A program made the position numbers and the translations under genes. This document shows, one piece after another, positions 19,438 through 27,740 of a stretch of DNA of 31,525 nucleotides; the stretch's first letter is position 1, and each line of letters opens with the position of its first letter. The DNA is from Chara braunii (taxonomy: Eukaryota > Streptophyta > Charophyceae > Charales > Characeae), in contig BFEA01000009.1 in the NCBI GenBank assembly GCA_003427395.1, forward strand, positions 1,411,771 through 1,443,295, read 5' to 3'. A model generated the notes under the pieces. That model saw nothing but the letters and a program-made list of their open reading frames with translations, did no database searches and was not told where the DNA came from.

Positions 19438-19785
19438 CTGCCGGAGTTCAGGAGGAACTCTTGAGGCAGGGAACCTTAAGGTACGCACACTNCATTNTTT
19501 TCCCATATACCCTTAAAGGCTACGCCCTTCTATTGTCTGATTGTGTGATTGTACGATATACTATTTATGACTTTCTTCAGGACTAAAGCACCAAAAGCGA
19601 AAGGGCTATATGATCGAAATCAGGACGTGTCTGAAGTTAGGAAAAAGGAACCTAGGAAAGAACCGAGAAGGAACCTAGCCTGCATGGTCTTGAGAAAACA
19701 AAGGCAGTATGATGGAGGCCTCCGTTGGGGTTGTCACGCTGCCTGCATGGAATGACTAAAAGGGTTCTCGCCGTGCGAACTACCC
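19438..19785 (+). other. leading part of hairpin array
   Basis: First hairpins: CTGCC...GAGTTC-AGGAG-GAACTC...GGCAG (19,438-19,469), ACCTTAAGGT (19,473-19,482), AGGCAG...GGCCTC-CGTT-GGGGTT...CTGCCT (about 19,702-19,744), GGGT..TCGC-CGT-GCGA..ACCC (19,762-19,785). Direct repeat AAGGAACCTAG near 19,647 and 19,669. The last two hairpins already show the CGT loop of the main array. No gene. Confidence 0.6.
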
Positions 19786-19832
19786 AGCCATCCACCTAAC
19801 TAATTAACTTTTGACATGCATACATTGATGAC

Positions 19833-20306
19833 AGGAAGATGCCGTGCGTCTTCTCTGTTGACTCACCAACTAAATCCAAGACTAATCCGGTGCTCCCGTG
19901 GAGTACATGTCTTCAAGTGATTAATCAAAGCATGACTAATCCGGTACTCTCGTGGGGTACACGTTTTCAAACAACTAACAAAAGCAGAGGTAATAGGAGG
20001 TTCCCGTGGGGTTCTCCTATCATTGATCTGACAAGTCTTGGGGTGGGAATTAAGTACTCCCGGGTGAGTACACGAACTCCTAAGTCTAGATCGATCTTTG
20101 CGATATCCGTGTAAGTCAATAATACCTTTTGCTCAATTAATATATAAAACTGGTCTTAATCTCCTACACATCGAACTGGTATTAGGGTGGCTCCCGAAAG
20201 GGTTATCCTAATACTTCGTTTAATCTGGGGAACAACTAACAAGGAAATAATGAGTTGCTTGTGCTTGGACATATAAAAGGGATAGTCCCGGGTGAGGAAC
20301 CCTTTA
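19833..20306 (+). repeat. hairpin array, higher-order unit A
   Basis: Hairpins in order: 19,834-19,854 (GAAGATGC-CGT-GCGTCTTC); 19,890-19,906 (GTGCTCC-CGT-GGAGTAC); 19,944-19,960 (GTACTCT-CGT-GGGGTAC); 19,993-20,020 (outer ATAGGAG/CTCCTAT, loop CGT); 20,054-20,071 (GTACTC-CCGGGT-GAGTAC); 20,181-20,212 (13 bp with G.T pairs, loop CCGAAA); 20,274-20,306 (outer AAAGGG/CCCTTT, inner partly lost, loop CCGGGT). Sequence between hairpins is also shared with unit B, for example CGAACTCCTAAGTCTAG and CCTTTTGCTCA. No coding potential. Confidence 0.9.
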
Positions 20307-20407
20307 CTTGTTTTGGCATGAGTAATTGATTGGCATCATTTGATATTAATGGTCTAACTAAAGTAATAAATTGTTATAATGATTGCTTGACTCTGACATT
20401 GGTAGCA

Positions 20408-21172
20408 GGAAGATGCCGTGCATCTTCCCTATTGACAAGCAGGTCGCATTGACAAACGTCTTTTTGATCCGGTACGTCCGTGAAGTACACTCCTTTGAAC
20501 CTAACAAAAATCTTCTGATTCGGTACTTCCCTGAAGTACATCCTTCAGTTCAATAAAAGTCATTTGATCCGGTAGTTCCGTGAAGTACATTCCTTCAGTC
20601 TAACGAAAGCCGATTTGATCCGGTACTTCCGTGAAGTACACTCTTTCAAACTTAACAAAAGTCATTTGATCGGTACTTCCGTGAAGTACACTCTTACAGT
20701 CGTTAACAACAACCATTGACCCAGGACTCCCGTGAGGTACACTTTTTCAACTTAACGAAAGCCGATTAATCCAGTACTCTCGTGGGGTACTCATCTTCAA
20801 AGGCTAACAAAGGCAAAAGGTAGCAGGAGGCTTCCGTGAAGCTCTCCTATCACTAATCGAACCAGACTAGGGAAGGATTCGAGTACTCTCGGGTGAGTGT
20901 ACGAACTCCTGAGTCTAGGTCGATCTGTCCGATTTTTCGTGTGAGTCAACATGCCTTTTGCTCATTTACAACGCATAGGCCTGATAGGTGAATTGCAAAG
21001 GCAACTCAATTTAGAGTTGTTTTTGATCTCCTATGTATAAAGTTGGTGGTAGGATGGCTCCCGGGTGGGTTATCCTAACACTTGTTTGACTTGGAGGTCA
21101 ACTAACGGAAGGAAAAAGTAAGGCGATTATGTTTAAACAAGTAAAGGGATACTCCCGGGTGAGTAAACTTAC
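20408..21172 (+). repeat. hairpin array, higher-order unit B
   Basis: The order of unit A repeats with expansion: 20,408-20,428 (GGAAGATGC-CGT-GCATCTTCC); seven GTAC-type hairpins 20,472-20,791; 20,825-20,848 (AGGAGGCTTC type, counterpart of 19,993); 20,883-20,902 with outer stem 20,875-20,909 (loop TCGGGT); 21,050-21,077 (11 bp, loop CCGGGT, counterpart of 20,181); 21,141-21,172 (TACTC-CCGGGT-GAGTA with outer GTAAAG/CTTAC). One added hairpin, CAACTC-AATTTA-GAGTTG (21,002-21,019), is absent from A. Confidence 0.9.
20472..20791 (+). repeat. seven GTAC-type hairpins at ~50-bp period
   Basis: Hairpins begin at 20,472, 20,523, 20,572, 20,623, 20,673, 20,724 and 20,773, so the step is 49-51 bp. 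The standard form is GTACTTC-CGT-GAAGTAC. Variants: single mismatch (20,472 and 20,572), loop CCT (20,523), one arm base lost (20,724), GTACTCT-CGT-GGGGTAC (20,773). Linkers are related (CTAACAAAAGTCATTTGATC type), so this is a tandem repeat, not a spacer array. Confidence 0.92.
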
Positions 21173-21250
21173 GACGTGTTCGGGTATGACTAATGAACGG
21201 TATAAATAAGTACTAATGATCCACCTGATTAACATTAACACAAGACATGA

Positions 21251-21784
21251 GAGGCTTCCGTGAGGTGATCCTATTGCTTGCTTGAGACTATCTTAACGCG
21301 TCTAACAAGATACTGCAGCAAAGGGAGGATCTGGTGTTTGTCTGAATCTGCTAACATAACCTTAGCTCGTCTGACTTTGAGATAGTAGTAGGGCGGCTCC
21401 CCGTAGGATCATCCTATTACACTTTCGAGGGAACGACTGAGCTTTGATCAAGGAATAATAGGAGGTTTCCGTGAAGATCGCCTATTACTAGCTTTAATTC
21501 TGTATTGACACCTGGATGTAGGATGTCCTATGAATATTGGGCCAAGTGTTGAAACGATTCATCATAGGCCTCCTAAGTACCTGCTAAACTAAGGGATACT
21601 CCCGGGTGAGTTATCCGATCACTTTCACTAGATGCCATGAACTGTTTGATTGCATGAGGACTGCTTGGACTTTGAAGGGTGGTTGGGTGCTCTCGTAGGG
21701 CTACTCGACTACTCTTCTGACTAACAGATTGTTTGGAATTGATCAAGTAGTGGAACATTCCCGGGTGAATCAGCCCACTACTTG
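21251..21784 (+). repeat. hairpin array, higher-order unit C
   Basis: Hairpins: 21,251-21,270 (GGCTTC-CGT-GAGGT, outer part decayed); 21,385-21,420 (outer GTAGTAGG/CCTATTAC); 21,456-21,487 (outer TAATAGG/CCTATTA, inner TTTC-CGT-GAAG); 21,517-21,530 (TAGGA-TG-TCCTA); 21,594-21,616 (GGATACTC-CCGGGT-GAGTTATCC); 21,679-21,712 (15 bp with one bulge, loop CGT); 21,744-21,784 (outer CAAGTAGTGG/CCACTACTTG, inner ATTC-CCGGGT-GAAT). Same hairpin types as A and B, more diverged. No gene. Confidence 0.85.
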
Positions 21785-22240
21785 CGTATGTCAGGACAAG
21801 AAGAAAAAGAAAAGGGAAAAAGGGAGTGCTCCATCGGAAGCGACCCCGAAGGTCTTTTAGGAAGAAACGTAAAAGAAAGCGAATACCGCATGGAGAAGGA
21901 TTAGACAAGAAGAGGTTCCACGTAGCCTCAGTTTATTGATAGGCTCCTAAGGAAGAAACCACCGAACGGCATGAGCGGATTTCAGCTAAACTATCGCATA
22001 AGCACCAAAGGGTGTGCTTATCCGCAGGAGAGAAAATGCAAGTATTGAAAATAAGGGGAAATACGAGTTTTCCTGGGACAACTTGAGACACAGGTAAATA
22101 AACTCCTTGAAATAAAAGGAGGAGGAGTGACAAACGACTCAGGGTAGATAGAAGCTAGGGGTTAAACTTTGGGATGTTGATCCCAAAGCTCACAAACCAG
22201 AACTAAGGGTTTGACCCTTAGATATCATTATGTGGGAATC
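21785..22240. other. no gene; further inverted repeats before the PPT
   Basis: Purine-rich start (about 21,793-21,828). Inverted repeats: GCGGAT (21,975) with ATCCGC (22,020), enclosing ATAAGCAC/GTGCTTAT; CTTTGGGAT-GTTG-ATCCCAAAG (22,166-22,187); CTAAGGGT-TTG-ACCCTTAG (22,203-22,221). These have other loops than the main array. If the LTR assignment is right, this is the 3' noncoding end of an element interior. Confidence 0.55.
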
Positions 22241-22249
22241 AAGTGGGGA
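22241..22249 (+). other. polypurine tract-like sequence
   Basis: AAGTGGGGA directly before TGTTGAATC, equivalent in position to the AGAAAAGGA before TGTTGAAAT at 10,040. Short and interrupted by one T. Confidence 0.5.
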
Positions 22250-23268
22250 TGTTGAATCATTGTTGACATGTATGTATGCAGGTCTTTGCTTTGGTCTACT
22301 GCAATGAAAGGAGAAGTCCTACGTAAATGACTCAATTTTCTGTTATCTCTCGATAGCAGGTTGGTCGTTGCCGATTCAACTTTTCCTCCTTTGACTAGAT
22401 ACCTACATCTAAAATCAAACCCTGTGATCAATAAAACTGTCACCTGTGGTCGTCGCCTAAATGGTCCTGGTCACTATTAAGGGTCCTTTGAATAAATGTG
22501 AGGGGGCTTGGCTTGCATCTCAGGAAAGATAGAGCTATCATGCATGATTTGGGGAGTGAGGGATAATGTCAATGGTTGATGGTTGACGCCGTTAGTACAT
22601 GGCATGTGAACTGTCTTTGCATTATGTTGTGCAAATCTGTTTTGTGCATGATTTGGATTGGACTGGAATTGACATTGTGAAGGGTCTGGACACTCAGCAC
22701 TTGTGAAAGTGGGAAGGGTTCCCAGTGGTAATACCTCGATATTCATAATCAGTCTTATATAATTCCTATGATATCTGATGATCAGTCATACGTTGAGTAG
22801 AGTGGAATATCCTTTAGTAGTAACAATATTTTTTTTGATACTTTGAACAAAGCGGTCAAAAGGAGAATGTATCTTTGGAATGGAAGCGGGAATATACGAC
22901 CGTCTCAAAGTTCGACCTGAATATCTGACGGGTCAGTCCTAGGCGTCTTACCGCGCGTACCCCATTTTGTGCTACAACGATCGTGCAAACGCCGCCGACC
23001 GACCTACTTCTACTCAGGCATGTAAAAGCCTTCGCACGTGGGCCGGTAGCTTAGCAGGGATACGCGTACCTGAGGGTGGTGACAGCCTCTCAGGTAGAGG
23101 TAAGTTGTACCTTGCGACGTTCCAACCTGTCGCAGGGCGTCGTGAGAGGTATAGCACGCGCGCACGGTTGGAGTGGTGACTGATTCTTTTTGAACGAAAC
23201 ATCCTGCGTGTCACGACCGTGAGGTTCAGCGTACCCAAGCAGGGCGCAGGACCGCCGCACGCGATAGG
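22250..23268 (+). mobile_element. LTR-like segment 2 (diverged), 5' of a PBS
   Basis: About 1.02 kb, from TGTTGAATCATTG to the base before the PBS. Collinear with 10,040-11,310: GCAGGTTGGTCG and GATTCAAC (22,360), GGGTCCTTTG (22,480), GGGGAGTGAGGGA (22,551), ACATGGCATGTG (22,597), GGTAGCTTAGCAGGGATAC (23,045), GTGACAGCC (23,079). A PPT-like tract before it and a PBS after it mean it could act as a 3' LTR for sequence on its left and a 5' LTR for sequence on its right, as in tandem elements sharing an LTR. The exact 3' end is uncertain; no clean CA terminus lies right before the PBS. Confidence 0.65.
23047..23097 (+). promoter_or_regulatory. A-box-like motif and conserved hairpin in LTR 2
   Basis: TAGCTTAGCAGG at 23,047-23,058 fits the A-box consensus. 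Stem 23,067-23,076 with 23,087-23,096, loop TGGTGACAGC. Against LTR 1 the stem shows two compensatory base-pair swaps (C-G to T-A, and T-A to C-G) and one G.T to G-C change. B-box-like GTTCCAACC near 23,121. Confidence 0.45.
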
Positions 23269-23286
23269 TGGCGCCGTTGTCGGGGA
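23269..23286 (+). other. primer-binding site, tRNA-Asp type
   Basis: TGGCGCCGTTGTCGGGGA matches the complement of the 3' end of plant-type tRNA-Asp (acceptor ending CAACGGCGCCA) at 17 of 18 bases. Reverse transcription of many plant Ty3/gypsy elements is primed by this tRNA. Its orientation makes the element plus-strand, with its interior to the right. Confidence 0.85.
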
Positions 23287-24011
23287 TCTCGCTTTTCAGC
23301 CGAGGTCCTTAGTGAACGGACTCGGGTATGGTGAAAACGATGATTACGACAAAACGATAACCTTTAAATAAGCTAATACAGCTTGTGGCATATTAGTTGA
23401 TTTATCATTGGTTATTGTTATATGTAGAGGTGAGAAGTCACACCGACCATCCCAACAGGTATCACACTGACAAGGGACCTTCGGTTGTCAGTCGGGGTCC
23501 TGTGTGAACGGACCTGGGTCTGGTTAATTGAAGCCCTAGCAAAACGACAAATGAAAAGATAGGGTAGTGTACAACCTCTATTTAGATAATAAAGGGACTA
23601 CTAAGGGCAATTGTCGGTTTATTGTGAGCATTTATCTAGGGTAGATTTTATAAGATGGGGTGAGTACAATTTAAAGTATATAGCCTACCGTACTTCACGA
23701 ATATTGATCTGTCCTTCTATCGCTTGCCCGAGGTCATAGTTAATCCCATAACAGGTTGAAAAGTAACGTACAGGGTAACGATCAAGGATTGCGAAGTCTT
23801 TTGAAAGCAACTCAGTAAGGGTAGCAAGAGGGCACATCAAGTCTGCTTGGAATGTGTTTTTATAAGTATTCTCCTCCACTTGTAATATTTTTCCATCCCT
23901 ACGACAACGTTGCATACTTTCGAAGCCTTCATTCTTTCATAGAGATACACGTCCTTATACATAAAGCATAAGAAAACTCAACACTACTCTAGGTGACTCA
24001 TCCCTTCGGCC
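23287..24011 (+). other. leader-like region after the PBS, no gene
   Basis: A 35-bp imperfect direct repeat, 23,297-23,331 and 23,489-23,523, shares GAACGGAC and the CAGYCGRGGTCC block. CTGACAA...ACC-TTC-GGT...TGTCAG (23,466-23,491) is a hairpin. No protein motif. Position fits the untranslated leader of an LTR element. Confidence 0.5.
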
Positions 24012-24140
24012 ATGCCACGTGGGGCAGAAACTGGAAGGGGAAGAGGCAGCTGTAAGGAAAGGCAACTGAAAAACCTATTGACCCGAAGAGAGAAGAGCGA
24101 GAGGAAGAAGATGAGAGAGAAGAAAAGTGGGAGAGATTAA
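24012..24140 (+). CDS. small basic ORF, possible decayed gag start
   Basis: 42 codons: MPRGAETGRGRGSCKERQLK, then rich in Arg, Lys and Glu to a stop. It is the first ATG frame with non-repetitive composition after the PBS, about 0.7 kb downstream, where gag would begin. The basic start resembles many gypsy Gag N-termini only in composition. No capsid or zinc-knuckle motif. It may be chance. Confidence 0.15.
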   Translation: MPRGAETGRGRGSCKERQLKNLLTRREKSERKKMREKKSGRD

Positions 24141-24291
24141 GGTTGAGACGACATCAAGAGGACCTGAGTGAATGAACGTCGTCTCTAGGCAAAATGGCTT
24201 ATTACTCTTATAAGTATAAGCGACGTTACGGCTCTCCGCCACTGTGCTTTGAGCCGCCTTCTCGTACTTGTATTCTTCTCCCTCTTCTTCC

Positions 24292-24411
24292 ATGGCACGC
24301 CGACTTCGACAGTTGACTGTCCTTCCCCAGCCACCTCGACCTGCTCTTCCACCTCCGCCACATGTGCCTGACCCTCCCGTAGTGTCTCAGGCTGTGCTAA
24401 CGGATCGTTGA
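24292..24411 (+). CDS. small proline-rich ORF
   Basis: 39 codons from ATG 24,292: MARRLRQLTVLPQPPRPALP, then PPPHVPDPPVVSQ and a stop. Proline-rich and not microsatellite-derived. It lies in the gag position of the putative element. No recognisable domain; chance cannot be excluded. Confidence 0.15.
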   Translation: MARRLRQLTVLPQPPRPALPPPPHVPDPPVVSQAVLTDR

Positions 24412-25415
24412 TTATGTATTACCCTGACATTGTTTTCCTATGGCAGATTGAATTATACGGGCTAATTTCATACTTGTTGTACAAATGGATCATTTAAGGG
24501 TGTGATCCTACCTACATGAAGTAGGATCAATGTTAGTGATAACTTTGTTTTTATCAAGGTCGTCAGACAAAAACACCTTCAAAGAAGAGTAGATCCGGAT
24601 GACTTAATTCTTCTTTCCCTGTCAATGATGGTACTCATAATGGAGGGGATATCCGTCTAGGAAGAAAAAAAAAATTATGTTAACAGTTGTTGGCATCTCC
24701 TCAGCGATAAGCTCTCTAGACAGGTGCGAGGCGATTTCTGTGGGTTTGCTCCCTGAATAGACATAAATGTTTATAAGTAAAAGTACATGTTCATTGGCAA
24801 TAGCAAGGGAAAAGGAGGAGAGTTCTAATAACATGCCAATGAGTAGAACACATGTTAGGGATGCAAGGTAGTTTGAACATAAGTAGTGTTAGTAGAAACC
24901 CTCATTTGCTATAGGTGCTTAATAAAAGTTCAGTTTTAGGGAAAAGTCAACGTAGGCTGAGTACGTTATTGGAAAAACATCTTAGAGGTTGGTTTCATCT
25001 ATATGGGGCAGCCAAAGGTTCTTGAATTTGAGGGTAGTCAGTGAGGCGGTGAGGTGCTTGATGATAAATCATCTTGTTTATGTTTAACTTGCTGACAAAA
25101 TTCAGGTATGAGGCTATCTATTAAAACTCATCTACTCTAAGATCATCTGCCTGAATCGAAGCGCTTAAATTCCTTCATTTTAAAGATTATTCATAGGGCT
25201 TATTTATGTAAATTTATTCACTTATGGCAAGTTTATTTGAGTTAAGCATATTTAATACTATTCACATAAGACTATTCGTCTAATGCATTTTTATTCATGA
25301 TTACTCGCCTGAATTACCCATCTAAATTATTACGACTGTATGCTTTAATCCGTCCTTATGATTTAACTATATATGATTATCTGTTTATATCTATCCACTA
25401 TAACCTATAGTTGGA
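24412..25415. other. AT-rich, no gene seen
   Basis: Stops in all frames. TGATCCTAC...GTAGGATCA (24,505-24,531) is a 9-bp-stem hairpin. A frame near 25,058 reads LDD but lacks the surroundings of a reverse transcriptase. Confidence 0.5.
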
Positions 25416-25688
25416 TTGCTCTCCTTAGAAAGAATAGAATGCTACGCTGAATCCACGTTCGACACGAGGTCAAAGGTGAATGGAGTGACTAGCTTCTTGG
25501 GAGAAGAGATTCTCTCGATGAGTGGTCAATGTGTAGAATCTGCTCTTGAGGGCATTGCAATTCTAAGTTATCATTTCCCTGAAAGATGGCTTGAAGGAGC
25601 TATAAAATCGTCTTCAAAAGTAGTAGTGAGACTCATGCCGGAACTATATTCCTGGTCCATAGTGGGGTGTTGTCACCTAACCCTTTGA
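25416..25688 (+). CDS. unassigned ORF, 90 codons
   Basis: Frame beginning MLSLERIECYAESTFDTRSK, with GEEILSMSGQCVESALEGIA and ending GCCHLTL. Composition is protein-like and free of simple repeats. A following frame at 25,729-25,935 continues in similar composition (KEATTTCRKEARGDAPT), so both could be pieces of one broken reading frame. I recognise no family. GTCACCT (25,669) and AGGTGAC (25,692) form a hairpin across the stop. Confidence 0.2.
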   Translation: MLSLERIECYAESTFDTRSKVNGVTSFLGEEILSMSGQCVESALEGIAILSYHFPERWLEGAIKSSSKVVVRLMPELYSWSIVGCCHLTL

Positions 25689-27600
25689 GGAGAGGTGACT
25701 ACATCACTATTAAGAAGGAGGAAAGTATTTGAGCCTTGCTAGACTATGGTCAGTGAAGGAGGCGACTACTACCTGCCGCAAGGAAGCAAGGGGTGATGCC
25801 CCAACTATCTTTGTGTCAAGTGGGTTCATCTGCACGAGACGGGATATAGATCCTGGAACGTGTATGGTGGGGTTGTCTACTAATGGAAAAGGGTCTGCAA
25901 GGAACGAATATTGGAATCGGAGGGTGAAGCATTGAGGCTTGGTCCTTGAGCGGGGCTCTGGAGTCTACGATGTTAACCCTTCTAAGGGATTACACTGCCC
26001 CTTGACACAATATACTCATGTCAAAACCCAGGGAGTAGAATGTAGTATTCTCATTATTTTTGCGTCAAAAAACATTTATCATTAGAGAACTTATTTACAA
26101 CAACATTACTATTGTCCATCATAACAGTTAGCATAACTTTCTCATCATCATTATGCACGCATATACCGTTTGAACTTGTCTCTTCGCTTGCTAATACTAT
26201 TCACTTACTCGAGTTTTATAATTATTGATTTTTGTTATCACTATGACAATATATCCCTATTATAAGTAACAGTTATTATGATAATTTATGACATCTAATA
26301 TTCAAAAATTGCAAATGCATTATTATTGCAGTATATTATCATCTGCATTTTTAATGGTCTTAGACGTTGGGAATGAGCGATGTTAGTATCATTTGAAGGA
26401 CATTGTGAAAAAAAGAGGTTCTAATATAGTAATGAGAGGTACTTGTCAGTCGTTTGTATGTATGAGCAGGACCTGCAAATGATTTAAGAAGGTCAGAATG
26501 ACATATGCTAGCAAAACTATCCCAATGCAGCCTTGCCTATCGAAAAAGAGGACGGGATGAAGGCGTCCTTGCGAAGGCTAGTTAAGAAAGAAATGAATAC
26601 CTCAGTTCTTGGTAGGGTACATCTTTGGGTAAGGACATCTCTATTTGGATGGAATCTGATTTCAACAATAATAGGGACCGTGCAATTGTAAAAGAAACTT
26701 TGTACTACTCATTATCGTTTTGGGTTACTCTTGATATCGAGCTGACACTAAGACATGAAAACCTGCTCGTGAGGCGAGTAAGATTTAGTTGAGATAGCTG
26801 CCGCGAAATTGAAAAAAGAAATAAGTCAAAGAAGAGATGCGCCAATATCCATTGTTACGAAGGTCAGAGAGGCTGATGAGTTCATACTCCCGTCCTCCCT
26901 GTTACTAGTCATTCTACCCAAGTTTCTTGTGAAATAACATTTCATGGGTCGAGAGAAAGTAGAAATGTCATTGAAAGCTGCTTTGGTAATACGAGGATGA
27001 ACGACACTTTGATCTTTTTGTTTTAAGTTCTTTGATGAGATTCTTGCAATTTTCTTTCTTTAAGTAATATATTGTACTCTAGTAGTCGTATGTGAGGTAA
27101 GATCTGTAACATATTTGTTATTTATTTTCCGCTTAGATGCAATGATGAACTTTAGTAGATAGGAGAGATGAAGTGTCATATATTATGTACTCCGATATAT
27201 GAGGCGTCAAAAAATTTTATTGTCTCTTTTATACTTGCTGACTTAGCATGTGTATCCTAACAATAAGGGATAAGAGAGGCAGGTGACTCGAGTTTCAAGA
27301 TTGTTTTTGGCTCGCCATTATGGATTCGGCTAAGTTTTTTCCTAAGTCATACATGATTTTTATCTATGGGGTATGTCGACGAGGAACACCTTTCACTTTC
27401 ACAATTGAGTTGGTCCAGTGTTTGGTTTTGATTGATGAAATATGTATCTTGGATATGTGTACAGTCTGTGTTGTCAAAGTTTTGAACGAGGATGCATGAG
27501 AAAGCACCTAGGTGTTCAAGAAAGATAAAGTGACAAGTGATTTGTACATTCTGAAAATATTTGCTTTATTGTCAGTCTTTTGATGTCTTGTCCTATGTGA
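25689..27600. other. AT-rich, no gene seen
   Basis: Small hairpins: GGGG-TGATG-CCCC (about 25,789-25,802), CCCTT-CT-AAGGG (about 25,978-25,989), AGGACG/CGTCCT (about 26,548-26,573), CTCGTGAG (about 26,767-26,774). No RT, integrase or protease motif found by eye. It may be very old element interior. Confidence 0.45.
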
Positions 27601-27740
27601 TTATTTTTGAAAAAGACCCTTGAAAAAGGGGTGTAAAAAATCAAAATTTTGATACATTTGAAAAAAAAACCTGTGAATCAGGGAGATGTATGTAGTGAAT
27701 GAAATGAATGTTTTTTGCCTTCTGACTAGACAAGGGGTCA
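27601..27740 (+). repeat. A-rich cluster of small hairpins
   Basis: CCCTT-GAA-AAAGGGG type (27,617-27,632), perfect palindrome ATCAAAATTTTGAT (27,639-27,652), CCTG-TGAAT-CAGG (27,670-27,682). Each hairpin is preceded by GAAAAA. Another GGAAAAAGATCCCTGAG follows near 27,793. Confidence 0.55.

Noticed and set aside
20472-20791. CRISPR-like array (palindromic repeats at regular spacing)
   Set aside because: Linkers between hairpins are homologous to each other, repeats vary, and the surrounding sequence (U2, U6, LTR, microsatellites) is eukaryotic.
25050-25085. Reverse transcriptase catalytic motif (LDD frame)
   Set aside because: Only three residues fit; the frame stops soon after and no neighbouring RT motif is present.
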